Assembly: GCA_964627445.1 (NCBI GenBank)
Contig: CAZVJF010000011.1
Coordinates: 19,713 to 83,712 of the forward strand
Direction of reading: 5' to 3'
Length of the DNA: 64,000 bases
Origin: Luteibaculum sp964627445
GTDB lineage: Bacteria; Bacteroidota; Bacteroidia; Flavobacteriales_D; Luteibaculaceae
Shown: positions 24,592 through 33,751 of the stretch, in pieces
Position numbering within the stretch: the stretch's first letter is position 1
Layout of the letters: every line of letters begins with the position of its first letter
Notes under the pieces: generated by a model
Databases searched by the model: none
Told to the model about the DNA's origin: nothing
What the model saw: the letters and a program-made list of their open reading frames with translations, nothing else
Translations under genes and position numbers: made by a program

Positions 24592-26279
24592 GGCACGCCA
24601 GTCACGAATTAGCATATACCGTAATTCAAGCGCTAAAACACTACGGCATTGCGCATATTGTTATTTCTCCAGGATCGAGAAATGCACCCTTAGTAAACCA
24701 CGCTCTGGAAGATGGCAGCTTTACCTGTTACTCTTGTATAGACGAGCGGGCAGCGGCATTTAAAGCCTTGGGCATTTCCCTCCATACTGGCCAACCTACT
24801 GCGCTTTTTTGCACCAGCGGAACTGCGTTGCTTAATTATTTACCTGCCGTTTGTGAGGCTTATTACCAAGGTATTCCATTAGTGGTGATTTCTGCTGACA
24901 GGCCCCAGCGGTGGATAGACCAGGGCGATGGACAAACCATACGCCAACAAAATGCATTGGGCAGCTATGTAAGTATTTGCCAACAACTCAATCCACCCAA
25001 AACCGAAGAAGACCTCTGGCTGGTTCGCAGGCAATTGAGTGAGGTGTTTTGCGCACCCGATTTTGTAAACCAACACCGACCCGTACATCTGAACTGCAGT
25101 TTCGAGGAACCGTTATATGTAGCAGATTTCATTCCTACTGAGTCCAAACCCGTTTTTCGCGAGCCGCTGGTAAACAACACCACACTACCGCAAGAGCCAG
25201 TAGATAAACTAATAGCACGCGCCAACAAAGCACAACGCGTACTTTGGATAGTAGGCCAGTTGGATAAAGAGAGCGGTAATGCGTTGGCACCCGTTTTTCA
25301 ACGCATCCAATCGCTATCGCAGCATGTAGTACTTTCAGAAACCACGAGCAATTTAAATGGTGCCAGCCATAGCGCTTGTATCGATCGCAGCATTGTACCC
25401 ATTTCGCAGCACTTTGAGGATTTTCAGCCCGAAATGCTCATTCACTTGGGAGGTCCCATTGTGTCTAAAAAAGTGAAAGCGCTGTTGCGTAAAAACAGCG
25501 ATAAATACACCGTGCGCATTCACAATACCGCTTATGATGAGGATACCTTTATGGGACTCAATGTAGCCCTCAACGCCTCTCCCACCGCGGTGTTGCCCCT
25601 ATGGGTGGATGCGCTTACCGACAACACGCAATCCAGCTATAATAAAAAATGGACGCGCTATTTGCTTGGATTGGATAAGAAACACCAAGAGTTTTGTGCT
25701 ACCGTTCCCTACTCCGATTTTGCGTTGTTTGAGAAACTGGTAAACCATATTCCAGCCAACACCGAGATTTTCTGGGGCAACAGTAGCCCGATACGCTACG
25801 CACAACTTTTTGAATATGCCAAAGACGCAGGTTTGGGGCATTTTGCCAACCGCGGAACCAGCGGTATTGAAGGCTTTAGCGCAACAGCCTGCGGTTTTGC
25901 TATGGCCTCGGGCAAAAACACCCTGCTGGTTACAGGCGATGTAAGTTTTCACTACGACCTCAACGGTATTGATGGCGCACCCGAATCGCTAAAGGTATTG
26001 CTCATTAACAACGGTGGTGGTAACATTTTCCGCATTATTGATGGTCCCGATGCCATGACGCGCTTCGAAGATTTCCTGGAAACCCATCACGAAAAAACGG
26101 CAAAGCACATAGCACAGCATTTTGGGTACCAATACCAGCAAGCGCACAGCATGGAAGATTTGGATGGTGCGCTCACCACATTTTTCGCACACCACGGCCC
26201 CGTAATCCTAGAGGTGTTTACCCCAAGATTGGAGAGTCCGCAGATATTAAAAAACTACTTTTCGTTTATTTCCAAGTAA
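24588..26279 (+). CDS. menD: SEPHCHC synthase (2-succinyl-5-enolpyruvyl-6-hydroxy-3-cyclohexene-1-carboxylate synthase)
   Basis: A 563-aa thiamine-diphosphate enzyme that joins isochorismate and 2-oxoglutarate with loss of CO2. The N-terminal IVISPGSRNAPL and DERAAAFKALG blocks and the TPP-binding GDVSFHYDLNGI... NNGGGNIF segment are diagnostic for MenD. Length is normal. The ATG overlaps menF by 4 nt, and menA begins 1 nt after its stop, indicating translational coupling along the operon. Confidence 0.96.
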   Translation: MRHASHELAYTVIQALKHYGIAHIVISPGSRNAPLVNHALEDGSFTCYSCIDERAAAFKALGISLHTGQPTALFCTSGTALLNYLPAVCEAYYQGIPLVVISADRPQRWIDQGDGQTIRQQNALGSYVSICQQLNPPKTEEDLWLVRRQLSEVFCAPDFVNQHRPVHLNCSFEEPLYVADFIPTESKPVFREPLVNNTTLPQEPVDKLIARANKAQRVLWIVGQLDKESGNALAPVFQRIQSLSQHVVLSETTSNLNGASHSACIDRSIVPISQHFEDFQPEMLIHLGGPIVSKKVKALLRKNSDKYTVRIHNTAYDEDTFMGLNVALNASPTAVLPLWVDALTDNTQSSYNKKWTRYLLGLDKKHQEFCATVPYSDFALFEKLVNHIPANTEIFWGNSSPIRYAQLFEYAKDAGLGHFANRGTSGIEGFSATACGFAMASGKNTLLVTGDVSFHYDLNGIDGAPESLKVLLINNGGGNIFRIIDGPDAMTRFEDFLETHHEKTAKHIAQHFGYQYQQAHSMEDLDGALTTFFAHHGPVILEVFTPRLESPQILKNYFSFISK

Positions 26280-26280
26280 T

Positions 26281-27159
26281 ATGAAAGCCTGGATACAAGC
26301 AGCGCGTCCGCGAACCTTACCCTTGGCACTGGCCACCATGATTCTGGGTTGTGCGCTGGGTCAATTTGCCCACATGCCCACGGTTATTGCGCTGTGCCTT
26401 ACGGCCACACTGCTCCAAATTACATCCAACCTGGCCAACGACTATGGCGATTTTACCAAAGGTGCCGACCAAGACCGCCAAGGCGAGGCCCGCATGGTAA
26501 GTTCTGGGGCTATTAGCGCAAAAACCATGAAACGTGCCATGTATACCACCGCAGCGCTGGGCTTTATCAGTGGGGTTATTGCTTTGCTGATATCGCCCGC
26601 AGGCTATTGGGTAAAAGGTATTTTGCTCGTGGCGGGAAGTGTAGGCGTTTGGGCCGCTATCGCATACACGGTAGGCGAAAAAGCCTATGGATACCGAGGG
26701 CTGGGCGACCTCTTTGTGTTTTTCTACTTTGGGCCCATTCCCATTTTAGGTGCTGCTGCGCTCATGACTGGAGAAATCCAGATACTGGACATGTTACCTG
26801 CTGCTGCGGTGGGTTTTTTAGCAACGGCCGTGCTTAACGTAAACAACCTACGCGATGCCCAGAGCGATAAAAACCATGGCAAACAAACCTTAGTAGTCAA
26901 GATGGGGATGGACAATGCAAAAAAATACCACAGCTTTTTGGTAGGTTTCCCTTTTGTTCTGTTTTCCCTGTATGCCACGGCTACTTTTTCCAATGCCATG
27001 GGCTATTTGGCAGCATTAAGCCTGTTGATGCTCGTTCCCACTGCATTAAAAGTATTGGGGAGCAACGACCCCACGGTGCTCGATGGCCAACTGAAATTTC
27101 ATGCCTTAGGCACTGCAATTTTTGGTATTTTATTATCTGTGAGTCTCGTTTATGCTTAA
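26281..27159 (+). CDS. menA: 1,4-dihydroxy-2-naphthoate polyprenyltransferase
   Basis: A 292-aa UbiA-superfamily membrane prenyltransferase with about eight helices. The two aspartate-rich motifs are visible: NDYGDFTKGADQDRQG and NLRDAQSDKNHGKQTL. It attaches the isoprenoid chain to DHNA to give demethylmenaquinone. The methyltransferase MenG/UbiE is not in the window. It overlaps menC by 8 nt. Confidence 0.95.
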   Translation: MKAWIQAARPRTLPLALATMILGCALGQFAHMPTVIALCLTATLLQITSNLANDYGDFTKGADQDRQGEARMVSSGAISAKTMKRAMYTTAALGFISGVIALLISPAGYWVKGILLVAGSVGVWAAIAYTVGEKAYGYRGLGDLFVFFYFGPIPILGAAALMTGEIQILDMLPAAAVGFLATAVLNVNNLRDAQSDKNHGKQTLVVKMGMDNAKKYHSFLVGFPFVLFSLYATATFSNAMGYLAALSLLMLVPTALKVLGSNDPTVLDGQLKFHALGTAIFGILLSVSLVYA

Positions 27160-28186
27160 GCTTTCTTGGAAATATTACCCTTGCATTTTCAATAAACCCG
27201 GTGGTACTTCGCGCGGTGTATTGCACGACAAACCCTCCTGGATAATCAAAGTAACCGACACCGAAACAGAGATCAGCGGTTATGGAGAGGTAAGCCTGAT
27301 CCCCAAATTAAGTCCCGAAAAACCCGAGGACGTGCCCCAATTGCTGCAATGGTTAGAAAAAAACATCCACCAGCCCAAGGAATATCTTTTTGAATACCTG
27401 GAGCGCTGCCCTGCCATGTGTTTTGGTTTAGAAACGGCCTTATTGGATTTGGAGCAAGGCGGAAAACGCCATTGGTTTAACACCCCGTTTACGCTAGGCA
27501 AAGCCGGAATCCCCATCAACGGACTCATATGGATGAACGACTTTGAAACCATGAAGCGCGATGTGGATGCTAAAATTGATGCTGGTTTCCGCTGCATAAA
27601 AATAAAAGTGGGTGCTCTTAATATTTCCGAAGAGCTTAAACTAGTTGCATATACACGGGAACAGGCACCCAATATTACCATACGGCTGGATGCCAATGGG
27701 GCTTTTGCACCCAGCGAGGCACAGCAAGTTCTAGAAACTTTTGCGCCTTTTAATATCCATTCCATAGAGCAACCCATTGCTGCTGGCCAACACGAGGCCA
27801 TGGCACAATTGGTAAAAACAACTCCCATTCCCATTGCTTTAGACGAGGAGCTCATTGGCATTTACGACCCCATGGCTAAAGATGCTTTGCTGCAAACCAT
27901 TAAGCCCCACTACATAATTTTAAAGCCCAGTTTAGTCGGTGGCCTCCAAGCCAGCAACAGTTGGATACAAGCTGCGGAGCAATACAACGTAAAATGGTGG
28001 GCTACCTCGGCCCTAGAAACCAACGTAGGGCTGGCCGCAATAGCCCAGTGGGCCGCCAACAAAAAAGTGAAGATGCCGCAAGGTTTAGGCACAGGAAAAG
28101 TGTTTACCAATAACATTCCTTCTCCCATGCAGATCCAAGGTGAGCGTTTGTGGAACGGCAACTCCGACTGGCAACTTCCCCTGTAA
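27152..28186 (+). CDS. menC: o-succinylbenzoate synthase
   Basis: A 344-aa enolase-superfamily enzyme that dehydrates SHCHC to o-succinylbenzoate. The catalytic KIKVG lysines, RLDANGAF, EQPI, LDEEL and ILKPSLVGG metal-site strands are all present. It overlaps menA and is followed 2 nt later by menE. Length is somewhat above the E. coli enzyme, as usual in this phylum. Confidence 0.94.
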   Translation: MLKLSWKYYPCIFNKPGGTSRGVLHDKPSWIIKVTDTETEISGYGEVSLIPKLSPEKPEDVPQLLQWLEKNIHQPKEYLFEYLERCPAMCFGLETALLDLEQGGKRHWFNTPFTLGKAGIPINGLIWMNDFETMKRDVDAKIDAGFRCIKIKVGALNISEELKLVAYTREQAPNITIRLDANGAFAPSEAQQVLETFAPFNIHSIEQPIAAGQHEAMAQLVKTTPIPIALDEELIGIYDPMAKDALLQTIKPHYIILKPSLVGGLQASNSWIQAAEQYNVKWWATSALETNVGLAAIAQWAANKKVKMPQGLGTGKVFTNNIPSPMQIQGERLWNGNSDWQLPL

Positions 28187-28188
28187 TT

Positions 28189-29217
28189 ATGTTTTGGCTG
28201 GATGACTTTCTCAATAACCGAGTGGATACAAGCCGCAACCCATACCCTAAGGCGGGATTTACCGCACTGAAAGAAATTATTGCAGAATGGAAAAACTCGG
28301 AACACATTCACTTTCAAACCTCGGGATCTACAGGAAACCCCAAGTCCATTCGCTTTAGAAAAAACCAAGTTTTGGCTTCGTGCCAACAAACCCAAAAAGC
28401 GTTTAACCTCAATGCAAACACCGCGTGTCTATGTCCTTTAGGACTGCAGTACGTGGCTGGTAAAATGATGGTACTTAGGGCTTTGGCGCTAGATCTCCCC
28501 CTGTTTATCTGTAGCCCTCAAGATGTAGACAAAACGTTGGCAGAACACACGTTTTATTTCGTTCCCTTGGTGCCCTTGCAGTTAGAAAACCTGATAGCCA
28601 CAGGTGCAAACCACCACCTTCCCGAACAGGTTTTAATGGGCGGAAGTGCCGTAGGAACCACCGTGTTGGAAAAGCGATCCAAGCTGCCCCAAAGCACCAC
28701 GGTTTGGCATGGTTACGGCATGACGGAGACCCTAACGCACGTAGCCCTGCGCAGAATCCACCCCGAATACCAACCTGCCTTTACGCCCTTACCCAACATT
28801 GGTATTTCTAGCTTGAATGGCCAAGCAGAAATTAAGGCTCCGTATCTCGATAGTCCTGTAATAACCAACGATCTCATCCAGCTCGAAGAGAACGGCAGCT
28901 TTGTGATATTGGGTCGTAGCGACTGGATCATTAATTCGGGAGGACATAAAATCAATCCTACCGAAATCGAAGACTTGCTCGCAGCCTTGTTGGATGTGCC
29001 TTTTTTTATTCATGGCATGGCCGATGCCAAGCTGGGCCAAAAAGCCGTTTTGATTTGCGAGGGAAAAACAGATCTAACCAAAGACGAATTGGCAGCCTAC
29101 CTATCGGACAAAACCCACCAGTATAACATTCCAAAAGAAATCTACTGCATCCCCCAATTTGAACGCAGTGCTGGAGGCAAAATACTACGATTAAAAAGTG
29201 CTAGCTATTTGCCTTAG
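28189..29217 (+). CDS. menE: o-succinylbenzoate-CoA ligase
   Basis: A 342-aa AMP-binding enzyme that activates o-succinylbenzoate with CoA. The phosphate loop TSGSTGNPKSIRF, the adenine/aryl motif WHGYGMTETLTH and the C-terminal hinge GRSDWIINSGGHKI are present. It is about 100 residues shorter than B. subtilis MenE because the N-terminal domain is reduced, typical of Bacteroidota MenE. ATG 28189 is chosen over 28150, which lies within menC. The end overlaps the convergent rluD gene by 17 nt. Confidence 0.92.
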   Translation: MFWLDDFLNNRVDTSRNPYPKAGFTALKEIIAEWKNSEHIHFQTSGSTGNPKSIRFRKNQVLASCQQTQKAFNLNANTACLCPLGLQYVAGKMMVLRALALDLPLFICSPQDVDKTLAEHTFYFVPLVPLQLENLIATGANHHLPEQVLMGGSAVGTTVLEKRSKLPQSTTVWHGYGMTETLTHVALRRIHPEYQPAFTPLPNIGISSLNGQAEIKAPYLDSPVITNDLIQLEENGSFVILGRSDWIINSGGHKINPTEIEDLLAALLDVPFFIHGMADAKLGQKAVLICEGKTDLTKDELAAYLSDKTHQYNIPKEIYCIPQFERSAGGKILRLKSASYLP

Positions 29218-30250
29218 TGTAGTTTTCCATCCGTTGTATAAGCTCTTGCATATCGGCTGGCAACTCGGAGTTAAAGTGCATGCGTTCTCCGGTTTTGGGA
29301 TGCGTTAAACTCAAGGTTTTGGCATGCAAGGCCTGGCGATTACATACCTGAAAACAGTTTTCTATAAACTGCTTGTATTTGCTAAAGGTAGTCCCCTTGC
29401 GTATAATGTTCCCACCGTACTCGGGATCGTTAAACAAGGGATGTTTTATGGATTTAAAGTGAACGCGGATTTGGTGTGTTCTACCCGTCTCTAACTTACA
29501 CTCTACCAAGGTTACGTAGCCCAAGCGCTTTAATACCTTGTAGCGGGTAAGAGCGTACTTCCCCTCTTCTGGGTCTTCGTACACGTCCATCACCTTGCGG
29601 TCTTTTTTACTGCGATTGAGGTAGCTTTCTATTTCTCCCTCATCCTCAGGTATATCGCCCCAAACAACGGCATGATACCTGCGGTCTGTAGTACGATCGA
29701 AAAACTGTTTGCTAAGGTGAGCCAAGGCGTCTTCGGTTTTAGCAATCACCATAATACCCGTGGTATTTTTATCCAACCGATGTACCAAACCAGGCCGTGT
29801 TGTAAGCGGGTCTGCAGCTTCGCTTCCGGGTAAATTGTTAAAGTGGTAGAGCAAGGCGTTTACTAACGTACCCGAGTAATTGCCATAGCCTGGATGCACC
29901 ACCATATTGGCCGATTTGTTGATAATGGCCAAGGTGTCGTCCTCATACACCACATCCAGGGGAATATCCTGTGGAATGAGCTCTATTTCTCGTACGGGGT
30001 AGGGTAAAACAATAGAGATTTCATCATCGGGTTTTACCTTGTAATTGGGCTTTACCGCTACATTATTAACCAGCACCGAGCCGGTTTTGGCCGCAACTTG
30101 AATTTTGTTTCGAGAAGTATCGGGTATGCGATCCAGCAAAAATTTATCGATACGAAGTGGTGCTTGACCTTTATCGGCTGTAATGTTGTAATGTTCGTAC
30201 AGGTCTTCACGTAATTCGTCTCCACCTGCCGGATTTCCCTCTTCTGCCAT
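29201..30250 (-). CDS. RluA/RluD family 23S rRNA pseudouridine synthase
   Basis: A 349-aa enzyme. An N-terminal S4 RNA-binding domain (APLRIDKFLLDRIPDTSRNKIQ) precedes the catalytic domain with HRLDKNTTG (catalytic Asp) and LVECKLETGRTHQIRVH. It isomerises uridines in large-subunit rRNA, most likely as RluD. It lies 6 nt downstream of the PASTA gene, so they share a transcript; an unusual acidic/Gly-rich stretch of ~20 residues precedes the S4 domain. Confidence 0.93.
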   Translation of the reverse strand: MAEEGNPAGGDELREDLYEHYNITADKGQAPLRIDKFLLDRIPDTSRNKIQVAAKTGSVLVNNVAVKPNYKVKPDDEISIVLPYPVREIELIPQDIPLDVVYEDDTLAIINKSANMVVHPGYGNYSGTLVNALLYHFNNLPGSEAADPLTTRPGLVHRLDKNTTGIMVIAKTEDALAHLSKQFFDRTTDRRYHAVVWGDIPEDEGEIESYLNRSKKDRKVMDVYEDPEEGKYALTRYKVLKRLGYVTLVECKLETGRTHQIRVHFKSIKHPLFNDPEYGGNIIRKGTTFSKYKQFIENCFQVCNRQALHAKTLSLTHPKTGERMHFNSELPADMQELIQRMENYTKANS

Positions 30251-30256
30251 ATCCTC

Positions 30257-31153
30257 CTAATTACTCCAATCGATATCTTGCTTCTGGCGCTGCGTACTAC
30301 CATTGTTGCCATTAGAAAGGGTTGCACCCTTTTCTTCGTAGGCTCTTAGCACACTATCGGCATCAATGACCTCAACGCTGGAAGTATCTGCCGTAAACCA
30401 CAAAGACACTTCGTTGCCTAAAGCCAATTTATTGCCTGGAAAAAAGGCGGGCGATTGTCGGAACACCACAGCTATATCAGAGTCTTGACGCGTTTCGCAG
30501 TCTTTGTACACCACATCGCCCACGTTGAGGCTTTTGTCTATCAGCGTTCTCACCGCTTCATTTAAATCTTGCCCCATCAAGTACGGTACCTGTACCTCGG
30601 CATCCCCCATTCCTTGTCCCAATACCAGGGTTACACCAGCACCCTTAGGGATCAGCGTCCCGGGTTCCAGCTCTTCGCCCTCAAAGAGTTGCTTAAGAAC
30701 ACAATCGGTACAGATATCGGGCTCGTACTCCAGTTTATGCAATTGCAAGCCCAAAACCTCCAAGGTAGCGACCGCTTGCCGCAGGCTCATATTTTTAAGG
30801 TTGGGCATGGCTACCTCTGGTGGCGTTAAGGTGTTAATGGTTAGGTATATCGTCCGGCCTGGCTTCACATTCATAAATGCCTGTGGGTTTTGATCCAGGA
30901 CTTGACCCGGCTTGGCCGAGGGCTCAAACACGCTATCTATTACCTGGTAGCGCAAGTTTTCTTTGGTTAAGCTAGAGTCTACTTGCGGTAAGATTTTACC
31001 CTCCAGGGAAGGCACGGGTATTTTTTCACCGTGTTGGGTAGCACTTTTTAGGTAGGAGTTCACAACGAAAAATCCACCCAAAACAAGCACAACCGCAATA
31101 AGGAGGTTGATTACAAATACTTTAGAAACTAAAAACTCTAAGAACTTACGCAT
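30257..31153 (-). CDS. PASTA-domain membrane protein
   Basis: A 298-aa protein with one N-terminal helix (residues ~10-32) and three extracytoplasmic PASTA repeats (about 45-110, 112-180 and 186-252), each with the P-x-L/V...A...L pattern (VAMPNLKNMSLRQAVATLEVLGL). There is no kinase domain. PASTA repeats bind peptidoglycan fragments or contact penicillin-binding proteins. It sits divergent to ddl and upstream of rluD. The start is ATG 31153, since the longer frame adds a non-coding-looking leader that includes the promoter motif. Confidence 0.9.
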   Translation of the reverse strand: MRKFLEFLVSKVFVINLLIAVVLVLGGFFVVNSYLKSATQHGEKIPVPSLEGKILPQVDSSLTKENLRYQVIDSVFEPSAKPGQVLDQNPQAFMNVKPGRTIYLTINTLTPPEVAMPNLKNMSLRQAVATLEVLGLQLHKLEYEPDICTDCVLKQLFEGEELEPGTLIPKGAGVTLVLGQGMGDAEVQVPYLMGQDLNEAVRTLIDKSLNVGDVVYKDCETRQDSDIAVVFRQSPAFFPGNKLALGNEVSLWFTADTSSVEVIDADSVLRAYEEKGATLSNGNNGSTQRQKQDIDWSN

Positions 31154-31171
31154 GCAGGTATTGTAAGGCGG

Positions 31172-31179
31172 CAAATATA
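31172..31179 (-). promoter_or_regulatory. Candidate PASTA-rluD promoter -7 element
   Basis: On the minus strand TATATTTG, a perfect TAnnTTTG, about 20 nt upstream of the ATG at 31153. Confidence 0.4.
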
Positions 31180-31242
31180 ACAAATGCCCTTGCTCTGAAT
31201 TACAGCGCAAATAATACTTTAGTAGCGCACTTAATAACGCTT

Positions 31243-32217
31243 ATGCTAAACGTTTTCTTGTTCACGGGAGGATATACTGGAGAGCGCGTCATATCCTTAC
31301 AAACCGCAGCAACTTTTGAAAAGCATTTGGATGCCAAAAAGTACCGGGTTTTTACCATTACTGTCTCGCGAAACGACTGGAAAGCCGCGGTAGACGGAAA
31401 AGAGGTGCCTTTGAATTTCAGCAACCTAACGGTGGAACACGAAGGCCATGTGTACAAAGCGGATGTGGCTTTAATTGCACTCCATGGCCCGCCGGGAGAA
31501 AACGGCTGGCTACAGGGTTTGTTAGAAATTCATCAAATACCTTACACCACGGGCGACCCGCTGTGTATGGCGCTGAGTTTTGATAAGAAAAGAAGCATCA
31601 TCCAAGCAAGAGCTCATGAAATTCCAACCGCCAAATCGCTGTTTTTTACAAAGTCTGTGTCGCGATCCAGCGAAGAAATTGTTGAAGAGTTAGGACTTCC
31701 ACTTTTTGTAAAGCCCACCAACAGTGGCAGTAGTTTGGGTATTTCTAAGGTGAAAACGATAGCGGAGCTCCCCAAAGCCATAACTCATGCTTTTAGCGAA
31801 GGGGATGAAATAATGGTGGAATCTTTTTTAGCCGGAACTGAGGTTACTTGCGGAGTTTATCGTAAGGATGGAGCATTACTTGCACTTCCTCCCACCGAAA
31901 TACGGAGCCACACGGAGTTTTTCGACTTCCAGGCTAAATACCACAAGGCCTCCGATGAAATAACCCCTGCTGAAATACCTGATGCGTGGACAGCCGAGGT
32001 GCAACGCCTTGCTACAAAAGCCTATACCTGCTTCGATTGCAAGGGTGTTGCAAGAGCCGACTTCATGATAAACCCCAACGGCACCCCCTATTTTATAGAG
32101 ATCAATACCGTTCCGGGCATGTCGGCAGAGAGCATAGTGCCGCAACAATTGGCAGCAGCAAACATTGCGTTATCGGAATTTTTAGAAACCCTAATCGCAG
32201 AGGCGCTAGCGCGATAA
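31243..32217 (+). CDS. ddl: D-alanine--D-alanine ligase
   Basis: A 324-aa ATP-grasp enzyme making the D-Ala-D-Ala dipeptide for peptidoglycan. N-terminal GGYTGERVISLQTA, the FVKPTNSGSSLGISKVK ATP loop, and FIEINTVPGMS near the end are typical. Length is normal. It overlaps the convergent rdgB gene by 12 nt. Confidence 0.95.
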   Translation: MLNVFLFTGGYTGERVISLQTAATFEKHLDAKKYRVFTITVSRNDWKAAVDGKEVPLNFSNLTVEHEGHVYKADVALIALHGPPGENGWLQGLLEIHQIPYTTGDPLCMALSFDKKRSIIQARAHEIPTAKSLFFTKSVSRSSEEIVEELGLPLFVKPTNSGSSLGISKVKTIAELPKAITHAFSEGDEIMVESFLAGTEVTCGVYRKDGALLALPPTEIRSHTEFFDFQAKYHKASDEITPAEIPDAWTAEVQRLATKAYTCFDCKGVARADFMINPNGTPYFIEINTVPGMSAESIVPQQLAAANIALSEFLETLIAEALAR

Positions 32218-32790
32218 AAAATCGGTGAGTTGCGCCACGGCATTGGCCCTATGGCTGATACCAGATTTAACGGATGTAGGCAGTTCCGCAAAGCTTTTAT
32301 CATAGCCCTCGGGGATAAATAGCGGGTCGTAGCCAAAGCCACCCTCTCCGGTGGTTTGTTCGGCTATGGCGCCATCCACCCGCCCCTCAAAAACGTACTC
32401 TAAGTGATTGCGATAGAGCGCAATAACACAGGTAAAGTAGGCCGAACGGTTATTTTCTCCTTTAAGCTCGGCCAAAAGTTTTTGGTTGTTTGCTGCTGCA
32501 TTGCCCTTTTCGCCAGCATAGCGCGCAGAAAAGACACCAGGAGCACCATGGAGGGCTTCCACACATAAGCCGCTATCATCGGCTATAATGGTGAGATCGG
32601 GGTAGCGTTCTGCTAAAAAACGCACCTTTTGTAGGGCATTGCCATCAAAGCTATCGGCTGTTTCTGGGATATCGGTTGTGATGCCTAAATCCTTCAAGCC
32701 TTTCACTTCGAACTGGGGAAGAAGCTGCTTTAATTCTGTAAGCTTTCCATTGTTATTGGTAGCACACAGCAAAATAGGTTTGTTATTCAT
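32206..32790 (-). CDS. rdgB: Non-canonical purine NTP pyrophosphatase (RdgB/HAM1)
   Basis: A 194-aa house-cleaning enzyme hydrolysing dITP/XTP to the monophosphate. ATNNNGKLTELK at the start, IADDSGLCVEAL and GEGGFGYDPLFIP are the family signatures. The ATG at 32790 is preceded by AGGAGG; the longer open frame to 33036 runs through rlmH and is rejected. It overlaps rlmH by 8 nt and is translated with it. Confidence 0.95.
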   Translation of the reverse strand: MNNKPILLCATNNNGKLTELKQLLPQFEVKGLKDLGITTDIPETADSFDGNALQKVRFLAERYPDLTIIADDSGLCVEALHGAPGVFSARYAGEKGNAAANNQKLLAELKGENNRSAYFTCVIALYRNHLEYVFEGRVDGAIAEQTTGEGGFGYDPLFIPEGYDKSFAELPTSVKSGISHRANAVAQLTDFLSR

Positions 32791-33250
32791 GATGGTAATT
32801 TCCTCCTGCATTATAATTGAGAACGCGGTACAGTTGCTCGGCAAAAATACCGCGTACCAGTTGGTGGTTAAATGTAAAGGATGAAAGCGATACCATGGCA
32901 TTGGCCTTAGCATATAGCTGGGGAGAAAAACCAAAAGCCGAGCCGATAACAAATACCATATCGCCCGAATGAGAGCGCAATTGTTGCTCCATCCAGGTTG
33001 CCCATTTTTTAGTGGTATACTGCTTGCCTTTTTCATCGAGCAACACCAAAAAATCGTTGGACCGAACCAACTTTAAAATACTTTCGGACTCCTTTTCTTG
33101 GCCAAGCGTTATGTCTAAGGACAGTTTAGCACCAGGCAATTCCTCCCACTTAATTACAGAGAATTTTTTGATTCGGGGCAGGAAGGTGTCTAACAAATCT
33201 TGGTAAACCCCCCGCTCGGTTTTTCCTAAACATAATACGCGTATGGCCAT
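32783..33250 (-). CDS. rlmH: 23S rRNA (pseudouridine1915-N3)-methyltransferase
   Basis: A 155-aa SPOUT-class methyltransferase acting on helix 69 of 23S rRNA. DFLVLLDEKGKQYTTKKWA, the SAM-binding FVIGSAFGFS segment and the terminal NHQLVRGIFAEQLYRV block are characteristic. The usual GG of the SAM loop is GS here (IGSAFG), a small variation. ATG 33250 is chosen for the standard length. Co-transcribed with rdgB. Confidence 0.93.
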   Translation of the reverse strand: MAIRVLCLGKTERGVYQDLLDTFLPRIKKFSVIKWEELPGAKLSLDITLGQEKESESILKLVRSNDFLVLLDEKGKQYTTKKWATWMEQQLRSHSGDMVFVIGSAFGFSPQLYAKANAMVSLSSFTFNHQLVRGIFAEQLYRVLNYNAGGNYHHE

Positions 33251-33349
33251 GCCCCAAAAATGAAAATAAATAGATTGCACTACCTTAGTGGGTCTAAAGA
33301 TTTCCGTAATTCGTTATTGGAACAATTTTTGAATAGTACGCTACTATCT

Positions 33350-33745
33350 ATGAATACATTAAAGGTTGTTTTGGTTCTGTTCCTGGGATTAGTGGTGGCA
33401 CAACCACTAAAGGCGCAGCCCAAAGTGGTAAATGAAATTGCCGTGGCGCTTCGTAATGGAGATGCCAGCGCACTGGGCAGTCATTTGGCTCCCAATGTAA
33501 GCTTGGGCCTGGAAGACAAGGAGCAATCTTATAGCAAACCCCAAGCCACGCAAGTACTTAAGAGTTTTTTTAACCGCCACGCAGCGGTAGATTTCACCTA
33601 CAAACACAGCGCACGATCGCAGCAGAAAGACCAATTTTTTGTGGGTCGTCTGCAAACCAAAAACGGTGACTTTAGGGTTACGTACTTTCTTATTAAAACG
33701 CCCAATGGCCCACGTATTAAACGCCTACGTTTAGAGCCCAAATAA
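33350..33745 (+). CDS. DUF4783 family exported protein
   Basis: A 131-aa protein with a signal peptide (MNTLKVVLVLFLGLVVAQPLKAQ) and an NTF2-like alpha/beta domain (EIAVALRNGDASALGSHLAPNV... RVTYFLIKT). This matches the DUF4783 family, which commonly sits next to nadC in this phylum. The ATG at 33350 gives the signal peptide at the N-terminus; the frame from 33260 does not. The role is unknown. nadC follows after 6 nt. Confidence 0.82.
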   Translation: MNTLKVVLVLFLGLVVAQPLKAQPKVVNEIAVALRNGDASALGSHLAPNVSLGLEDKEQSYSKPQATQVLKSFFNRHAAVDFTYKHSARSQQKDQFFVGRLQTKNGDFRVTYFLIKTPNGPRIKRLRLEPK

Positions 33746-33751
33746 GCTTTT

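Noticed and set aside
32791..33036. N-terminal extension of rdgB
   Set aside because: Runs through rlmH and has no RdgB similarity; ATG 32790 has a good ribosome-binding site.
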